From the NCBI GenBank assembly GCA_029983505.1, contig JASBZK010000001.1:52458-116457 (forward strand): 64,000 bases of DNA, read 5' to 3'. This DNA is from Porphyromonas sp. Its GTDB lineage: Bacteria > Bacteroidota > Bacteroidia > Bacteroidales > Porphyromonadaceae. The position numbers and the translations under genes were made by a program. The notes beneath the pieces are model-generated. The model was not told the DNA's origin, did not search any database, and was given only the letters and a program-made list of their open reading frames with translations. Of the stretch, positions 55,452 to 63,945 are shown piece by piece (within the stretch, counting starts at the first letter, position 1; every line of letters begins with the position of its first letter).

Positions 55452-55823
55452 ATGGCAAGCAAGGAGTACGGGCAGTCCGTCCCGAGGGGCGGACGCCTCA
55501 ATAATACCACGGTCAAAGACCGTATCTGGCAGGTGACCCAGGGTACGTTTTTGGAGAAAAAGTTTACTCTAAAGAACGCCTCTTGGCTCATCGCTTTCGT
55601 CCTGCTTTTCCTTGCCCAAGGGGTGAATAGCTACACCCTACTGAGAAGCAAAAAAGAAGTGGCCCTCCTCTCCCGCGAGATCTCGGAGCTCCGCATGGAG
55701 CAGATCACCGTGGAGACCACTCTGATGGGGGCACGGAGGCTCTCTTCGATCGAGAATAGGGTACAGGAAGAGTCGCTTGACCTCTCCATCCCCAAGAACC
55801 CGCCCATCATCATCAATAAGTAA
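55452..55823 (+). CDS. ftsL: FtsL-like division protein
   Basis: 123 residues from the ATG at 55452. A basic cytoplasmic N-terminus and one membrane span (ASWLIAFVLLFLAQGVNSY, about 53-71) precede a short coiled coil (LLRSKKEVALLSREISELRMEQITVETTLM in part). This bitopic layout and the place directly before ftsI mark it as FtsL; sequence identity of such proteins is always low. It bridges division proteins at the septum. It starts the operon; mraZ and rsmH, normally upstream, are absent here. Confidence 0.85.
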   Translation: MASKEYGQSVPRGGRLNNTTVKDRIWQVTQGTFLEKKFTLKNASWLIAFVLLFLAQGVNSYTLLRSKKEVALLSREISELRMEQITVETTLMGARRLSSIENRVQEESLDLSIPKNPPIIINK

Positions 55824-55829
55824 GACAAA

Positions 55830-58016
55830 GTGATCCGCGATTACGACGCCAACGGCTTGGGACGGGATGCAGGCGACGGCACTGTACGGAGAAGGGGACG
55901 GTCGGCCTACCTCTCCTACCTCCTCGTCGGTCTCGTCCTCACCCTGCTCTCCCTCCTCATCCTCGTGCGCACGATATGGACTGCCACGGTGGATGCGGCC
56001 GACTGGCGCGCCCTAAATGCCAATATGAAGCTCGAAAACCGACCCTCACAGCCGGTGAGAGGAAACATCTTCTCCGACACCGGTTCGCCCTTGGCGGTGA
56101 GCGTGCCGAGGTACGACACGCGCATTGATTTCCGTGCGGGAGGATTCGACAGGGCGTTCTTTATGGAGAAAGTCGACTCTCTGGCGCAGAGTCTGAGCTC
56201 GTTCTTTGGGGACAGGAGCGCGGCGTCGTACCGCGCCCACCTGCTGCGCGGACTCGAAAGAGGCAGCCGCTCCTGGAAAGTCGTGGACCGCGAAGTAACC
56301 CACACCGAGCTTAGGGCGATGCAGGAGATGCCCTACCTGAGGACGAAAAACAAAAATAAGACGGGCTTCACCACCACGAGATACATACGCCGCGTGATGC
56401 CTTACGGAAGCCTCGCCGGTCGCACCATAGGCAGTCTCAAGAGAGATCCGGACAGCATCGGCATCACTCACGGTAATAGCGGTCTTGAGCTCGCCTTCGA
56501 TGAGGTGCTTTGCGGTAAGCAGGGGCTCGACCGGTTTATCTTTGTGCCCGGCACCTGGGTGAGAGACCCTGTGCGCTTGCCCGAGAACGGGATGAACGTC
56601 TTCACCACCATCAATGTCGACATCCAGGACATCACGGAGCGCGCCCTCAGGGAAGAACTGACCCGCGTGGACGCCGACTGGGGTACCGCCGTCGTGATGG
56701 AAGTGAAGACCGGGGCCATCAAAGCCATAGCCAATCTCGACCGCGTGGGTGAGGGAAACTATCAGGAGCGTACGAACCACGCCCTCGCCGACCTATTGGA
56801 GCCGGGATCCACGTTCAAGTCCATATCCCTCCTCGCCGCACTGGAGACGGGGAAGATTCAGCCCGAAGACACCGTCGACGTGGGCAACGGTCTCTACCGT
56901 GTCGGCAAAGGGCTGACCATCGTGGATCATAACGCCCACAAAGGCGGCTACGGTAAGATCACGTTGAAGCAGGTGTTGGGGTTCTCTTCCAACGTCGGTA
57001 CCGCCCTCGAAGTGATGCGCGCCTTCGGCAAGCCGGGACCTTCCAACAATAGGGCTTTTTACGATGCGCTCAACAAAATGAACGTCTTCGACAAGATCGA
57101 CCTTGAAATACCGGGCACGGCCAAACCCTACGTCAACCCCCATCCCGAAGAGTGGCAAAACGGTGCCATGCCCTGGATCTCCTTCGGCTACCAGGTACAG
57201 ATGCCCCCCATCTACACGCTCCGCTTCTATAATGCCGTCGCCAACGGCGGTAAGATGATGGAACCCTACTTGGTCACCAAAGTCTCCAATCACGACGAGA
57301 CATTCTACGAAAACGGACCTAAGGTGGTGAACGAAAAAATAGCCTCCGACGACGCACTCGAAAAGATACGGATGATGATCCGAAGCGTGGTCACCGAAGG
57401 GACGGGGAAGGCTATGGACTCGCCTTACGTCCTCATCGCGGGCAAGACCGGCACCGCTCAGATGCTCGGTCCCGGCGGGTACAAAGGCAACGGGCATAAC
57501 GTCACTTTCTGCGGCTACTTTCCTGCCGACAATCCCATTTATTCCTGTATCGTCGTCGTCAGTCACCCGAGAGGCGTCTATCCTTCCGGCTCCATCCCAG
57601 GAGCCGTGCTGCGTGCAGTGGCGGAGCAATCGGTTGCCACGTCCAACGAAGTCAGACTGGAGGCTCTTCGGCCCGACTCTGCGGCCACTTTCGACCAAAG
57701 CGTAGGCGGCGGTCTGCTCTCCAACGTGGAGCGGGCAAGTCGCCTTGCGGGCGTCAAGCTCGGGGAGATCCCGGGTGACGGTCATTGGGTAACCTATTCC
57801 CGTCGTGACTCTGTCCGGGAGATGCGTCTCACAGACCCTGCCACCACCCGTATGCCCAACCTCACCGGAATGTCCGTCTCCGATGCCGTCTTCCTCTCCG
57901 AGATGCTCGGTCTGAATGTCTCTGTTGCCGGCAAGGGCGCCGTCGTGGTGCGTCAGACCATCCCTCCGGAGCGGACGGTACGCGAAGGCAACTCCGTCAC
58001 ACTCATATTGAATTAG
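55830..58016 (+). CDS. ftsI: Septal penicillin-binding protein (class B PBP, FtsI) with C-terminal PASTA domain
   Basis: 728 residues using the GTG at 55830, 6 bp after the ftsL stop. One membrane span (about 28-50), a PBP dimer domain, and a transpeptidase domain with STFK (S327 nucleophile), SSN (386-388) and KTGT (from K539). A PASTA domain closes the protein (MPNLTGMSVSDAVFLSEMLGL...NSVTLILN). It cross-links septal peptidoglycan and is a beta-lactam target. In operon with ftsL and murE. Confidence 0.96.
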   Translation: MIRDYDANGLGRDAGDGTVRRRGRSAYLSYLLVGLVLTLLSLLILVRTIWTATVDAADWRALNANMKLENRPSQPVRGNIFSDTGSPLAVSVPRYDTRIDFRAGGFDRAFFMEKVDSLAQSLSSFFGDRSAASYRAHLLRGLERGSRSWKVVDREVTHTELRAMQEMPYLRTKNKNKTGFTTTRYIRRVMPYGSLAGRTIGSLKRDPDSIGITHGNSGLELAFDEVLCGKQGLDRFIFVPGTWVRDPVRLPENGMNVFTTINVDIQDITERALREELTRVDADWGTAVVMEVKTGAIKAIANLDRVGEGNYQERTNHALADLLEPGSTFKSISLLAALETGKIQPEDTVDVGNGLYRVGKGLTIVDHNAHKGGYGKITLKQVLGFSSNVGTALEVMRAFGKPGPSNNRAFYDALNKMNVFDKIDLEIPGTAKPYVNPHPEEWQNGAMPWISFGYQVQMPPIYTLRFYNAVANGGKMMEPYLVTKVSNHDETFYENGPKVVNEKIASDDALEKIRMMIRSVVTEGTGKAMDSPYVLIAGKTGTAQMLGPGGYKGNGHNVTFCGYFPADNPIYSCIVVVSHPRGVYPSGSIPGAVLRAVAEQSVATSNEVRLEALRPDSAATFDQSVGGGLLSNVERASRLAGVKLGEIPGDGHWVTYSRRDSVREMRLTDPATTRMPNLTGMSVSDAVFLSEMLGLNVSVAGKGAVVVRQTIPPERTVREGNSVTLILN

Positions 58017-58064
58017 TCAGCACCGCCAAATAGTTCCACTTCTTAAGCACTTACCGCTTATTTT

Positions 58065-59528
58065 ATGTTGCTCAATAAATTGATGAAAGGCATCGCCCAC
58101 GAACTCATTCAGGGCGATGGTAATGAAGAGATAAAAAAGATTACCAACGACTCCCGTCAGGTCGGAGCGGGCGAACTCTTCGTGGCGCTCCGCGGAGCGC
58201 TCACGGACGGTCACGACTACATCGATCAGTCCATCGAGAAAGGGGCTATAGCCATCCTCTGCGAGACGATCCCCGAGACCCGGAAGCCCGGCGTCGCCTA
58301 CCTCAGAGTGGAGCATACCGATGCCGTCATCGGCGAGCTGGCTGCCAACTTTTACGACCACCCTTCGGAGAAACTCAAGCTCGTCGGCGTAACCGGCACC
58401 AACGGCAAAACCACTATTGCGACTCTGCTTTACCGCCTCTTCAACGGTCTTGGGCACAAAAGCGGTCTCATCAGCACGGTCTGTGTCATCGTGGACAAAG
58501 AGGAGATCCCGTCCAAGCTCACCACTCCGGACGCGCTGTCGTTGCAGAAGTATTTTGCCCAAATGGTCGACGCAGGCTGCGAGTATGCCTTTATGGAGGT
58601 CTCGAGCCACTCCGTGGTGCAGCACCGCATCGGGGGGGCGTACTTCCGCGGGGGTATCTTCACCAATCTCACGCGTGACCACCTCGACTTCCACAAGACT
58701 TTTGAGAACTACCTCCACGCCAAGCAGTCCTTCTTCGACGACCTGCCAAAGGAAGCCTTTGCCCTTACCAATTTGGATGAGACAAACGGCGCCGTGATGG
58801 TTCAGAATACGAAAGCCGACGTCTACGGCTACGCCCTCAAGCGTGATGCAGACTTCAAAGGGCGCATCCTCGAGCAGCACCTCGACGGCACGGATATGCT
58901 TTTTGACGGTACGGAGGCGACGACAAGGCTTGTCGGCACGTTCAATGCCTACAACCTCCTTGCGGTCTACGGCGCAGCCCTCCTTCTCGGAGCGCCCAAG
59001 GACGAAGTGCTCCGCGTACTCTCTTCGCTCAGGCCTGTGGACGGACGCTTCCAGACGCTTACTTCCCCTAAAGGCTACGTCGCCATCGTCGACTATGCCC
59101 ATACTCCGGATGCTCTGAAAAACGTCCTTGAGACGCTCTCCGACCTCCAAAAACACCACGGAGGCCGGATCATCACCGTCGTGGGTGCGGGAGGGAACCG
59201 CGACCACGGCAAGCGTCCGATAATGGCCTCTACGGCAGCCGGTCTCTCGGATATCCTCATACTCACTTCCGACAATCCCCGCGATGAAGATCCCGAGACC
59301 ATCCTGGATATGATGTGGGAGGGCTTGAGCCCGGAGGACGTGAACCACTCGCTCCGCATCACTTCGAGGCGGGAAGCGATCCGCACGGCCTGCACTATGG
59401 CTCTCCCCAAGGACATCGTGCTCATCGCGGGTAAAGGACACGAGACGTATCAGGAGGTCAAAGGGGTGCGCCACCACTTCAGCGACGTGGAAGAGGTTCA
59501 AATGGTTTTCGATGCCCAAAAACAGTAA
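58065..59528 (+). CDS. murE: UDP-N-acetylmuramoyl-tripeptide synthetase MurE
   Basis: 487 residues, ATG start. Mur ligase fold: ATP loop GVTGTNGKTT, EVSSHSVVQHR, NLTRDHLDFHKT, VDYAHTPDAL and TSDNPRDEDP. The DNPR motif is that of diaminopimelate-adding enzymes. It adds the third residue of the stem peptide. Whether the isomer used is meso- or LL-DAP cannot be read from this motif. It follows ftsI by 48 bp. Confidence 0.97.
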   Translation: MLLNKLMKGIAHELIQGDGNEEIKKITNDSRQVGAGELFVALRGALTDGHDYIDQSIEKGAIAILCETIPETRKPGVAYLRVEHTDAVIGELAANFYDHPSEKLKLVGVTGTNGKTTIATLLYRLFNGLGHKSGLISTVCVIVDKEEIPSKLTTPDALSLQKYFAQMVDAGCEYAFMEVSSHSVVQHRIGGAYFRGGIFTNLTRDHLDFHKTFENYLHAKQSFFDDLPKEAFALTNLDETNGAVMVQNTKADVYGYALKRDADFKGRILEQHLDGTDMLFDGTEATTRLVGTFNAYNLLAVYGAALLLGAPKDEVLRVLSSLRPVDGRFQTLTSPKGYVAIVDYAHTPDALKNVLETLSDLQKHHGGRIITVVGAGGNRDHGKRPIMASTAAGLSDILILTSDNPRDEDPETILDMMWEGLSPEDVNHSLRITSRREAIRTACTMALPKDIVLIAGKGHETYQEVKGVRHHFSDVEEVQMVFDAQKQ

Positions 59529-59548
59529 CTGCTCTACTTCTTGTCCTT

Positions 59549-59633
59549 TGGGATACAGACCGAAAAAAGTTTTTTGGTCTGTATCAAAGGAAATGCAGGT
59601 ACGGGGCGAAAAACTTTTTTCGGTCTGACAAAA
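59549..59633. repeat. Interspersed paired-hairpin repeat, copy 16, inside the cell wall operon
   Basis: Hairpin 1 at 59552-59585 has 10-bp perfect arms gatacagacc/ggtctgtatc around a loop with AAAAAA and TTTTTT. Hairpin 2 (59598-59629) is imperfect (ggtacggggcg against cggtctgac) and is followed by nine A. It lies between murE and mraY on the same strand. Confidence 0.88.
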
Positions 59634-59728
59634 AAAAATCCGTGTCCTTCACCGGATCTCCTGCTGCATCCGAGAGGCTAAAGAAGACACGTCCAATCAA
59701 GTCAAAAACTTAATCACAGTCTAAGCGA

Positions 59729-60994
59729 ATGCTCTACTACCTCTTCGATTACCTAAGTTCCATCCACGTCCCCGGGATGGGCGCCTTTACCTACGTGACC
59801 ACAAGGGCGGGTTTGGCGCTCATTTTCTCCCTCTTCATCTCCACGATCATCGGTAAACGCATCATCGACTTCCTGCGTAAGCATCAGATGAGCGACGAAG
59901 TGCGTGCCCTTGATCTCGAGGGGCAGTTGGCGAAAAGGGGGGTGCCTACGATGGGCGGAATCATCATTATATGTTCGCTTGTCATCCCGGTGCTCCTTTT
60001 CGCGAAACTCAATAACATCTACATCATTCTGATGATCGTCACCACAATCTGGTTGGGCGTACTCGGGTTCATAGACGACTATGTGAAAGTTTTCAAGAAG
60101 AATAAGGAGGGCATCCATGGGCGCTACAAACTCATCGCTCAGCTCGGTCTCGGAGCACTCGTGGCCACGACTATGCTCACCAGTCCCGCCATCGTCATCA
60201 AGGACCACGCGGAGGTCTTTAACGAGCAAGGGGTGCGTACCGTCCAATTTGCCACGACAGAGGTACGCAGTCTGAAGACGACGATACCTTTCGTCAAAAA
60301 TAACGACCTCGATTACGGGGCTTTGGCTCAGAATCTGGGCATCGGGTCGAATGGAGAGCTCTTTACGTTTGTGTACGTGACCCTCCTCTTTATCTTTATC
60401 ATAATGGCGGTCTCCAACGCGGCCAACCTCACCGACGGCATCGACGGTCTTGCGACCGGATCCAGTGCCATCATCGGGGTGGTACTCGGGATACTGGCGT
60501 ACTTCAGTTCGCACATACAGTACGCCTCCTACCTCAATATTATGTTCATCCCCGGGGCAGAGGAGCTGGTGGTCTTCGCGAGTGCCTTTATCGGGGCGAC
60601 GGTGGGCTTCCTGTGGTACAACTCCTACCCCGCGCAAGTCTTTATGGGAGACACCGGCTCACTGATGCTCGGTGGCGTGATTGCGGTCTTTGCCATCATC
60701 ATTCGCAAAGAGCTCCTTCTGCCTATCCTCTGCGGTGTTTTCCTCGTGGAGACGCTCTCCGTAATCATCCAGACGAGCTACTTCAAGTTTACGAAAAGGA
60801 AGTACGGTGCGGGTCGGCGCGTCTTTAAGATGACCCCTCTGCACCACCACTTTCAGAAACGCGGCGACGGATCCATCAACGCCTTGATTCAGTCCCCGAG
60901 GATCCCGATTCCGGAGGCCAAGATTACGGTGCGCTTCTGGCTCATCGGTATCATGCTCGCCGTCCTTACCCTGATTACCCTCAAACTCAGATAA
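59729..60994 (+). CDS. mraY: Phospho-N-acetylmuramoyl-pentapeptide transferase MraY
   Basis: 421 residues, ATG start, about ten membrane spans. Motifs: KRGVPTMGG, FIDDYVKV (Asp pair), NAANLTDGIDGLATG, FMGDTGSLMLGG and MTPLHHHFQ. It joins phospho-MurNAc-pentapeptide to undecaprenyl phosphate, forming lipid I. There is an insertion of about 60 residues in the second cytoplasmic/periplasmic region (about 150-210), common in Bacteroidota. Separated from murE by a 200-bp gap with a repeat; murD follows after 21 bp. Confidence 0.97.
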   Translation: MLYYLFDYLSSIHVPGMGAFTYVTTRAGLALIFSLFISTIIGKRIIDFLRKHQMSDEVRALDLEGQLAKRGVPTMGGIIIICSLVIPVLLFAKLNNIYIILMIVTTIWLGVLGFIDDYVKVFKKNKEGIHGRYKLIAQLGLGALVATTMLTSPAIVIKDHAEVFNEQGVRTVQFATTEVRSLKTTIPFVKNNDLDYGALAQNLGIGSNGELFTFVYVTLLFIFIIMAVSNAANLTDGIDGLATGSSAIIGVVLGILAYFSSHIQYASYLNIMFIPGAEELVVFASAFIGATVGFLWYNSYPAQVFMGDTGSLMLGGVIAVFAIIIRKELLLPILCGVFLVETLSVIIQTSYFKFTKRKYGAGRRVFKMTPLHHHFQKRGDGSINALIQSPRIPIPEAKITVRFWLIGIMLAVLTLITLKLR

Positions 60995-61015
60995 CAGCTT
61001 TAGTTCTATACGGAT

Positions 61016-62386
61016 ATGGAATACACTATCGTACTCGGCGGCGGAGAGAGCGGGCTGTGGAGCGCGCTCCTCGCCAAACGGCTCGGTCACCGCGTCCTGC
61101 TCTCGGATTCGCGCGCACTTACACCTGCCACAAAAGAAATTTTGACCAAAAGGGAGATCCCTTTTGAAGAAGGGGGGCACCTCCTTCCGGACCTCGAGAA
61201 AGCGACACGCGCCGTCAAGAGCCCCGGTATCCCCTTGGACGCCGAAGTCGTCCTGCGGTGCCGGGCTGCGGGCGTGGAGGTGGTCAGTGAGCCGGAGTTC
61301 GCTTTCCCCCACATCGGCAAGAGCGTCTTCGTGGGCATCACCGGTTCCAATGGTAAGACGACGACCACGACCCTCACGGCGTATCTCCTCCGCGCCTCCG
61401 GAAGAGACGCTGTGGCGTGCGGCAATATCGGCGTCTCCGTCGCCCGGTGCCTCGTCCAAGATCCGCACGACATCTACGTGACGGAGCTCTCCAGTTTCCA
61501 GCTCGACAATATGGAGCATACCCGTGCCCATGTGTCCGCCCTCCTCAACGTCACCCCTGACCACCTCGACCGTTACCACCACAGTCTCGAAGAGTATGCG
61601 GATGCGAAAGGACACGTCTTCCGCAATCAGACACGGGAGGACTTCCACGTCTATAACCTCGACGATCCGAATATCACCGCTCTGCTTGGCCGGATCCCGC
61701 CCCGCTTCTCCACCCCGCTCACTTTCTCTGTGAAAGATCCTTCGGCCACGGCGTATTTCGACGGTCGGATGATTTCGATACTGATGCCCTCCGGCAGGCG
61801 TGCGGAGATCGACTTCGACAAGCTCCTCCTTAAGGGCTCGCACAACGCCCAAAACGTCGCCGCCGCCTGTCTCATTCTGGTCGGATTGGGCGTGGAAGAC
61901 GAGTTTTTCGACGGCCGCATACAGAGTGCGTTGGAGTCCTTTACGGGCATAGAGCACCGTATGGAACCCGCCGGTACGTGGCACGGAGTCAAGTTCATCA
62001 ACGACTCCAAAGCCACCAACATCGACTCCACGCACTATGCTCTCGGGGCTATGCCGGACGGGCATACCGTCCTTTTCCTCGGGGGCACGGACAAAGGCAA
62101 CGACTACAACGACATTTTCGACTTGGTCTCGAGGAAAGCCAAGGCGCTTATCTACCTCACGAAAGACTCGAAGAAGCTTCACGCGACTTTTGACCGGCTC
62201 CCGATACCTGCGTATGACGCACTCGGGATGGAGGAAGCTTTCGAGATCGTCACGCAGAAACTCTCGCTAGGGGAAGGCGATGTCGTCCTCCTCTCTCCGG
62301 CGTGTGCTTCGTTTGACCTCTTCAAGAATTACGAGCACAGGGGCGAGGTCTTCAAGGACTGCGTCCGCCGTCTCCTCCGAGAGTAA
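61016..62386 (+). CDS. murD: UDP-N-acetylmuramoylalanine--D-glutamate ligase MurD
   Basis: 456 residues, ATG start. Rossmann-like N-terminus (YTIVLGGGESGLWSALLAKRLG), ATP loop GITGSNGKTTTTTL, ELSSFQLDN, NVTPDHLDRYHH, GIEHRMEP, NDSKATN and GGTDKGNDY. It adds D-Glu to UDP-MurNAc-L-Ala. Last mur gene here: ftsW, murG, murC, ftsQ, ftsA and ftsZ, expected next in Bacteroidales, do not follow. Confidence 0.97.
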   Translation: MEYTIVLGGGESGLWSALLAKRLGHRVLLSDSRALTPATKEILTKREIPFEEGGHLLPDLEKATRAVKSPGIPLDAEVVLRCRAAGVEVVSEPEFAFPHIGKSVFVGITGSNGKTTTTTLTAYLLRASGRDAVACGNIGVSVARCLVQDPHDIYVTELSSFQLDNMEHTRAHVSALLNVTPDHLDRYHHSLEEYADAKGHVFRNQTREDFHVYNLDDPNITALLGRIPPRFSTPLTFSVKDPSATAYFDGRMISILMPSGRRAEIDFDKLLLKGSHNAQNVAAACLILVGLGVEDEFFDGRIQSALESFTGIEHRMEPAGTWHGVKFINDSKATNIDSTHYALGAMPDGHTVLFLGGTDKGNDYNDIFDLVSRKAKALIYLTKDSKKLHATFDRLPIPAYDALGMEEAFEIVTQKLSLGEGDVVLLSPACASFDLFKNYEHRGEVFKDCVRRLLRE

Positions 62387-62392
62387 GCCGTT

Positions 62393-62422
62393 TTTGCGGT
62401 AATAAATTTATTACTACCTTTG
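62393..62422 (+). promoter_or_regulatory. Promoter of the DUF4160-DUF2442 pair
   Basis: TTTG (62393-62396), 18 bp spacer, TACCTTTG (62415-62422), 12 bp before the ATG at 62435. It starts 6 bp after the murD stop. Confidence 0.62.
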
Positions 62423-62434
62423 TCATAGAGAAAG

Positions 62435-62677
62435 ATGCCCACGGTATTCGTACTTTTCGGTTTCCGGTTTATGTTCTACTCGAATGATCACCTGCCCATA
62501 CACATTCATGCGGTCAAGGGTGAGGCGTGTGCCAAGTTCAGGGTCGTGCCGGATGTTTGCTTGGAAGAGAGCATCGGGTTGAAACCCGCGGAGCTTAAAC
62601 TTCTGGAGACCGTAGTGGAGGAGAATAGTGAGGTCATCATCGAGAGGTGGAACGCTTTTTTTAATGGAGAAGGATGA
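62435..62677 (+). CDS. DUF4160 family protein
   Basis: 80 residues, ATG start. The family motif is FMFYSNDHLPIHIHAVKGEACAKF, with conserved His residues HIH, then LKLLETVVEENSEVIIERW. It is soluble. It overlaps the next gene by ATGA (62674-62677). DUF4160 and DUF2442 genes recur as adjacent pairs and have been suspected to form toxin-antitoxin-like modules; the function is not established. It has its own promoter, so it is independent of murD. Confidence 0.9.
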   Translation: MPTVFVLFGFRFMFYSNDHLPIHIHAVKGEACAKFRVVPDVCLEESIGLKPAELKLLETVVEENSEVIIERWNAFFNGEG

Positions 62678-63084
62678 AGTACGACGTATCAAAGGTATGG
62701 ACGACCCCGGACGGCATCTGGGTAGAACTCACTGACGGTACCAAAGGGTTCGAAAAATTTGCAGACTACCCCCGTCTGCGTTCGGCTTCGGATGCGGATA
62801 GGAACAGCTATGAGGTCACGCCTTTTGGTTTGAGGTGGGACAGCTTGGATGAGGACCTCGGTTTCGAGGGCTTCTTCTCGGCGAAGGAACGCACCCCGCT
62901 GTATGACTTTTTCCTTGCTCATCCCGAACTTAATGCCTCCGCGATAGCTCGGAGTCTGAATATCTCCCAGAGCCTTTTTGCCCAGTATATCAGCGGTCAC
63001 AAACAGCCGTCCGAGGAGCGTCTGCGTATGATAAACAATCGCCTCAGAAGCATAGGACAAGCGCTTTTGGAGGTCTCTTTTTGA
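62674..63084 (+). CDS. DUF2442 protein with C-terminal helix-turn-helix
   Basis: 136 residues, ATG start overlapping the previous stop. The N-terminal half is DUF2442-like (DGIWVELTDGTKGFEKFADYPRL, EVTPFGLRWDSLDEDLGFEG). The C-terminal half looks like an HTH of the Xre type (ASAIARSLNISQSLFAQYISGHKQPSEERL). This layout fits an antitoxin or autorepressor partner of DUF4160, by analogy with other pairs; no activity is proven. Confidence 0.88.
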   Translation: MKYDVSKVWTTPDGIWVELTDGTKGFEKFADYPRLRSASDADRNSYEVTPFGLRWDSLDEDLGFEGFFSAKERTPLYDFFLAHPELNASAIARSLNISQSLFAQYISGHKQPSEERLRMINNRLRSIGQALLEVSF

Positions 63085-63125
63085 TGGATTTAATGAATCA
63101 CTTTTATAACACAGCACATCCCAAT

Positions 63126-63881
63126 ATGAAGAAAATTTTTATGGCCGCCCTTGCTGCGGCGACCCTCTCATTCTCTGCCAACGCTCAGGACTTGAGCTTC
63201 ATCATCCAAGGCGGATACCAAGGTGCAAAGCTCACCAGCTTTGACGCCCAGGAGCTCGCCAGCGGCTTTCGCATCGGTGCCGCACTCGACTGGCGTTTCC
63301 TCGACCTCGGCGTGACCGAGCTTTCGCTCCAACCGGGGGTGAACTTCTCCCAAAAGGGTACCAACCTCATCGGTACCGTGCGTAACGGTCAGAGCATCAT
63401 CGACCTCGTTAATAGCCCCAGCCTCGACAACGCCATCAATGCCGCTCTGAAGATGAACTACGTGGACATCCCCGTCCTCCTGAACGCACGCTTCGCAATC
63501 CCCGTGGTCGGCAGCGTGTTTGTCCAAGCAGGTCCGTATGTGGCTTTCGGTATCGGCTCTTCCACCAAAATCACCACCGGCGACAAGACCGTCGACAGCG
63601 CTCTGGACAACATCACTAAGATTCTGGATCAGAACCAAGGCTATGACGCCTTCAAGAGCAAGTTGATGGATAAAATCGACTACGGTCTGCAGTTTGGCGC
63701 AGGTCTCGAATTCAGCCGCATCCTCATCGGTGCAGGTTATCAGCTCGGTCTCAAAAACGTGGTCAATAAAGATGCCTCCGTTTCCGAGAATGCTGACGTC
63801 ATCGGTGCAGCTATGAAGAATGCGTTTAAGGACGGTACGAAAAACTCCTCTTTCTACGTCACTGTCGGCTATCGCTTCTGA
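63126..63881 (+). CDS. Small outer membrane beta-barrel protein, paralogue of 9045-9731
   Basis: 251 residues from the ATG at 63126, which opens the signal peptide MKKIFMAALAAATLSFSANA; the TTG at 63081 inside the previous gene is rejected. The strand pattern (FIIQGGYQGAKL, ALDWRFLDLGVTELSLQPGVNFSQKG, YVDIPVLLNARFAI, VFVQAGPYVAFGIG, GAGLEFSRILIGAGYQLGLKNV in pieces) and terminus FYVTVGYRF parallel the 228-residue protein at 9045. Loop regions differ in length and sequence. Outer membrane, function unknown. It starts 41 bp after DUF2442 without a recognisable promoter, so partial readthrough is possible. Confidence 0.88.
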   Translation: MKKIFMAALAAATLSFSANAQDLSFIIQGGYQGAKLTSFDAQELASGFRIGAALDWRFLDLGVTELSLQPGVNFSQKGTNLIGTVRNGQSIIDLVNSPSLDNAINAALKMNYVDIPVLLNARFAIPVVGSVFVQAGPYVAFGIGSSTKITTGDKTVDSALDNITKILDQNQGYDAFKSKLMDKIDYGLQFGAGLEFSRILIGAGYQLGLKNVVNKDASVSENADVIGAAMKNAFKDGTKNSSFYVTVGYRF

Positions 63882-63924
63882 TCGTAGGGCTGCCCCAAAG
63901 GTACGCTACTCCGAGTACTAAAAA

Positions 63925-63945
63925 AGGTACAGACCGGGAAGAAAA
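63925..63945. repeat. Left arm of an interspersed hairpin repeat, copy 17
   Basis: aaaaaggtacagaccgggaag matches left arms elsewhere, but no right arm follows in the last 55 bases, so the copy is a solo arm or is cut. Confidence 0.55.
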
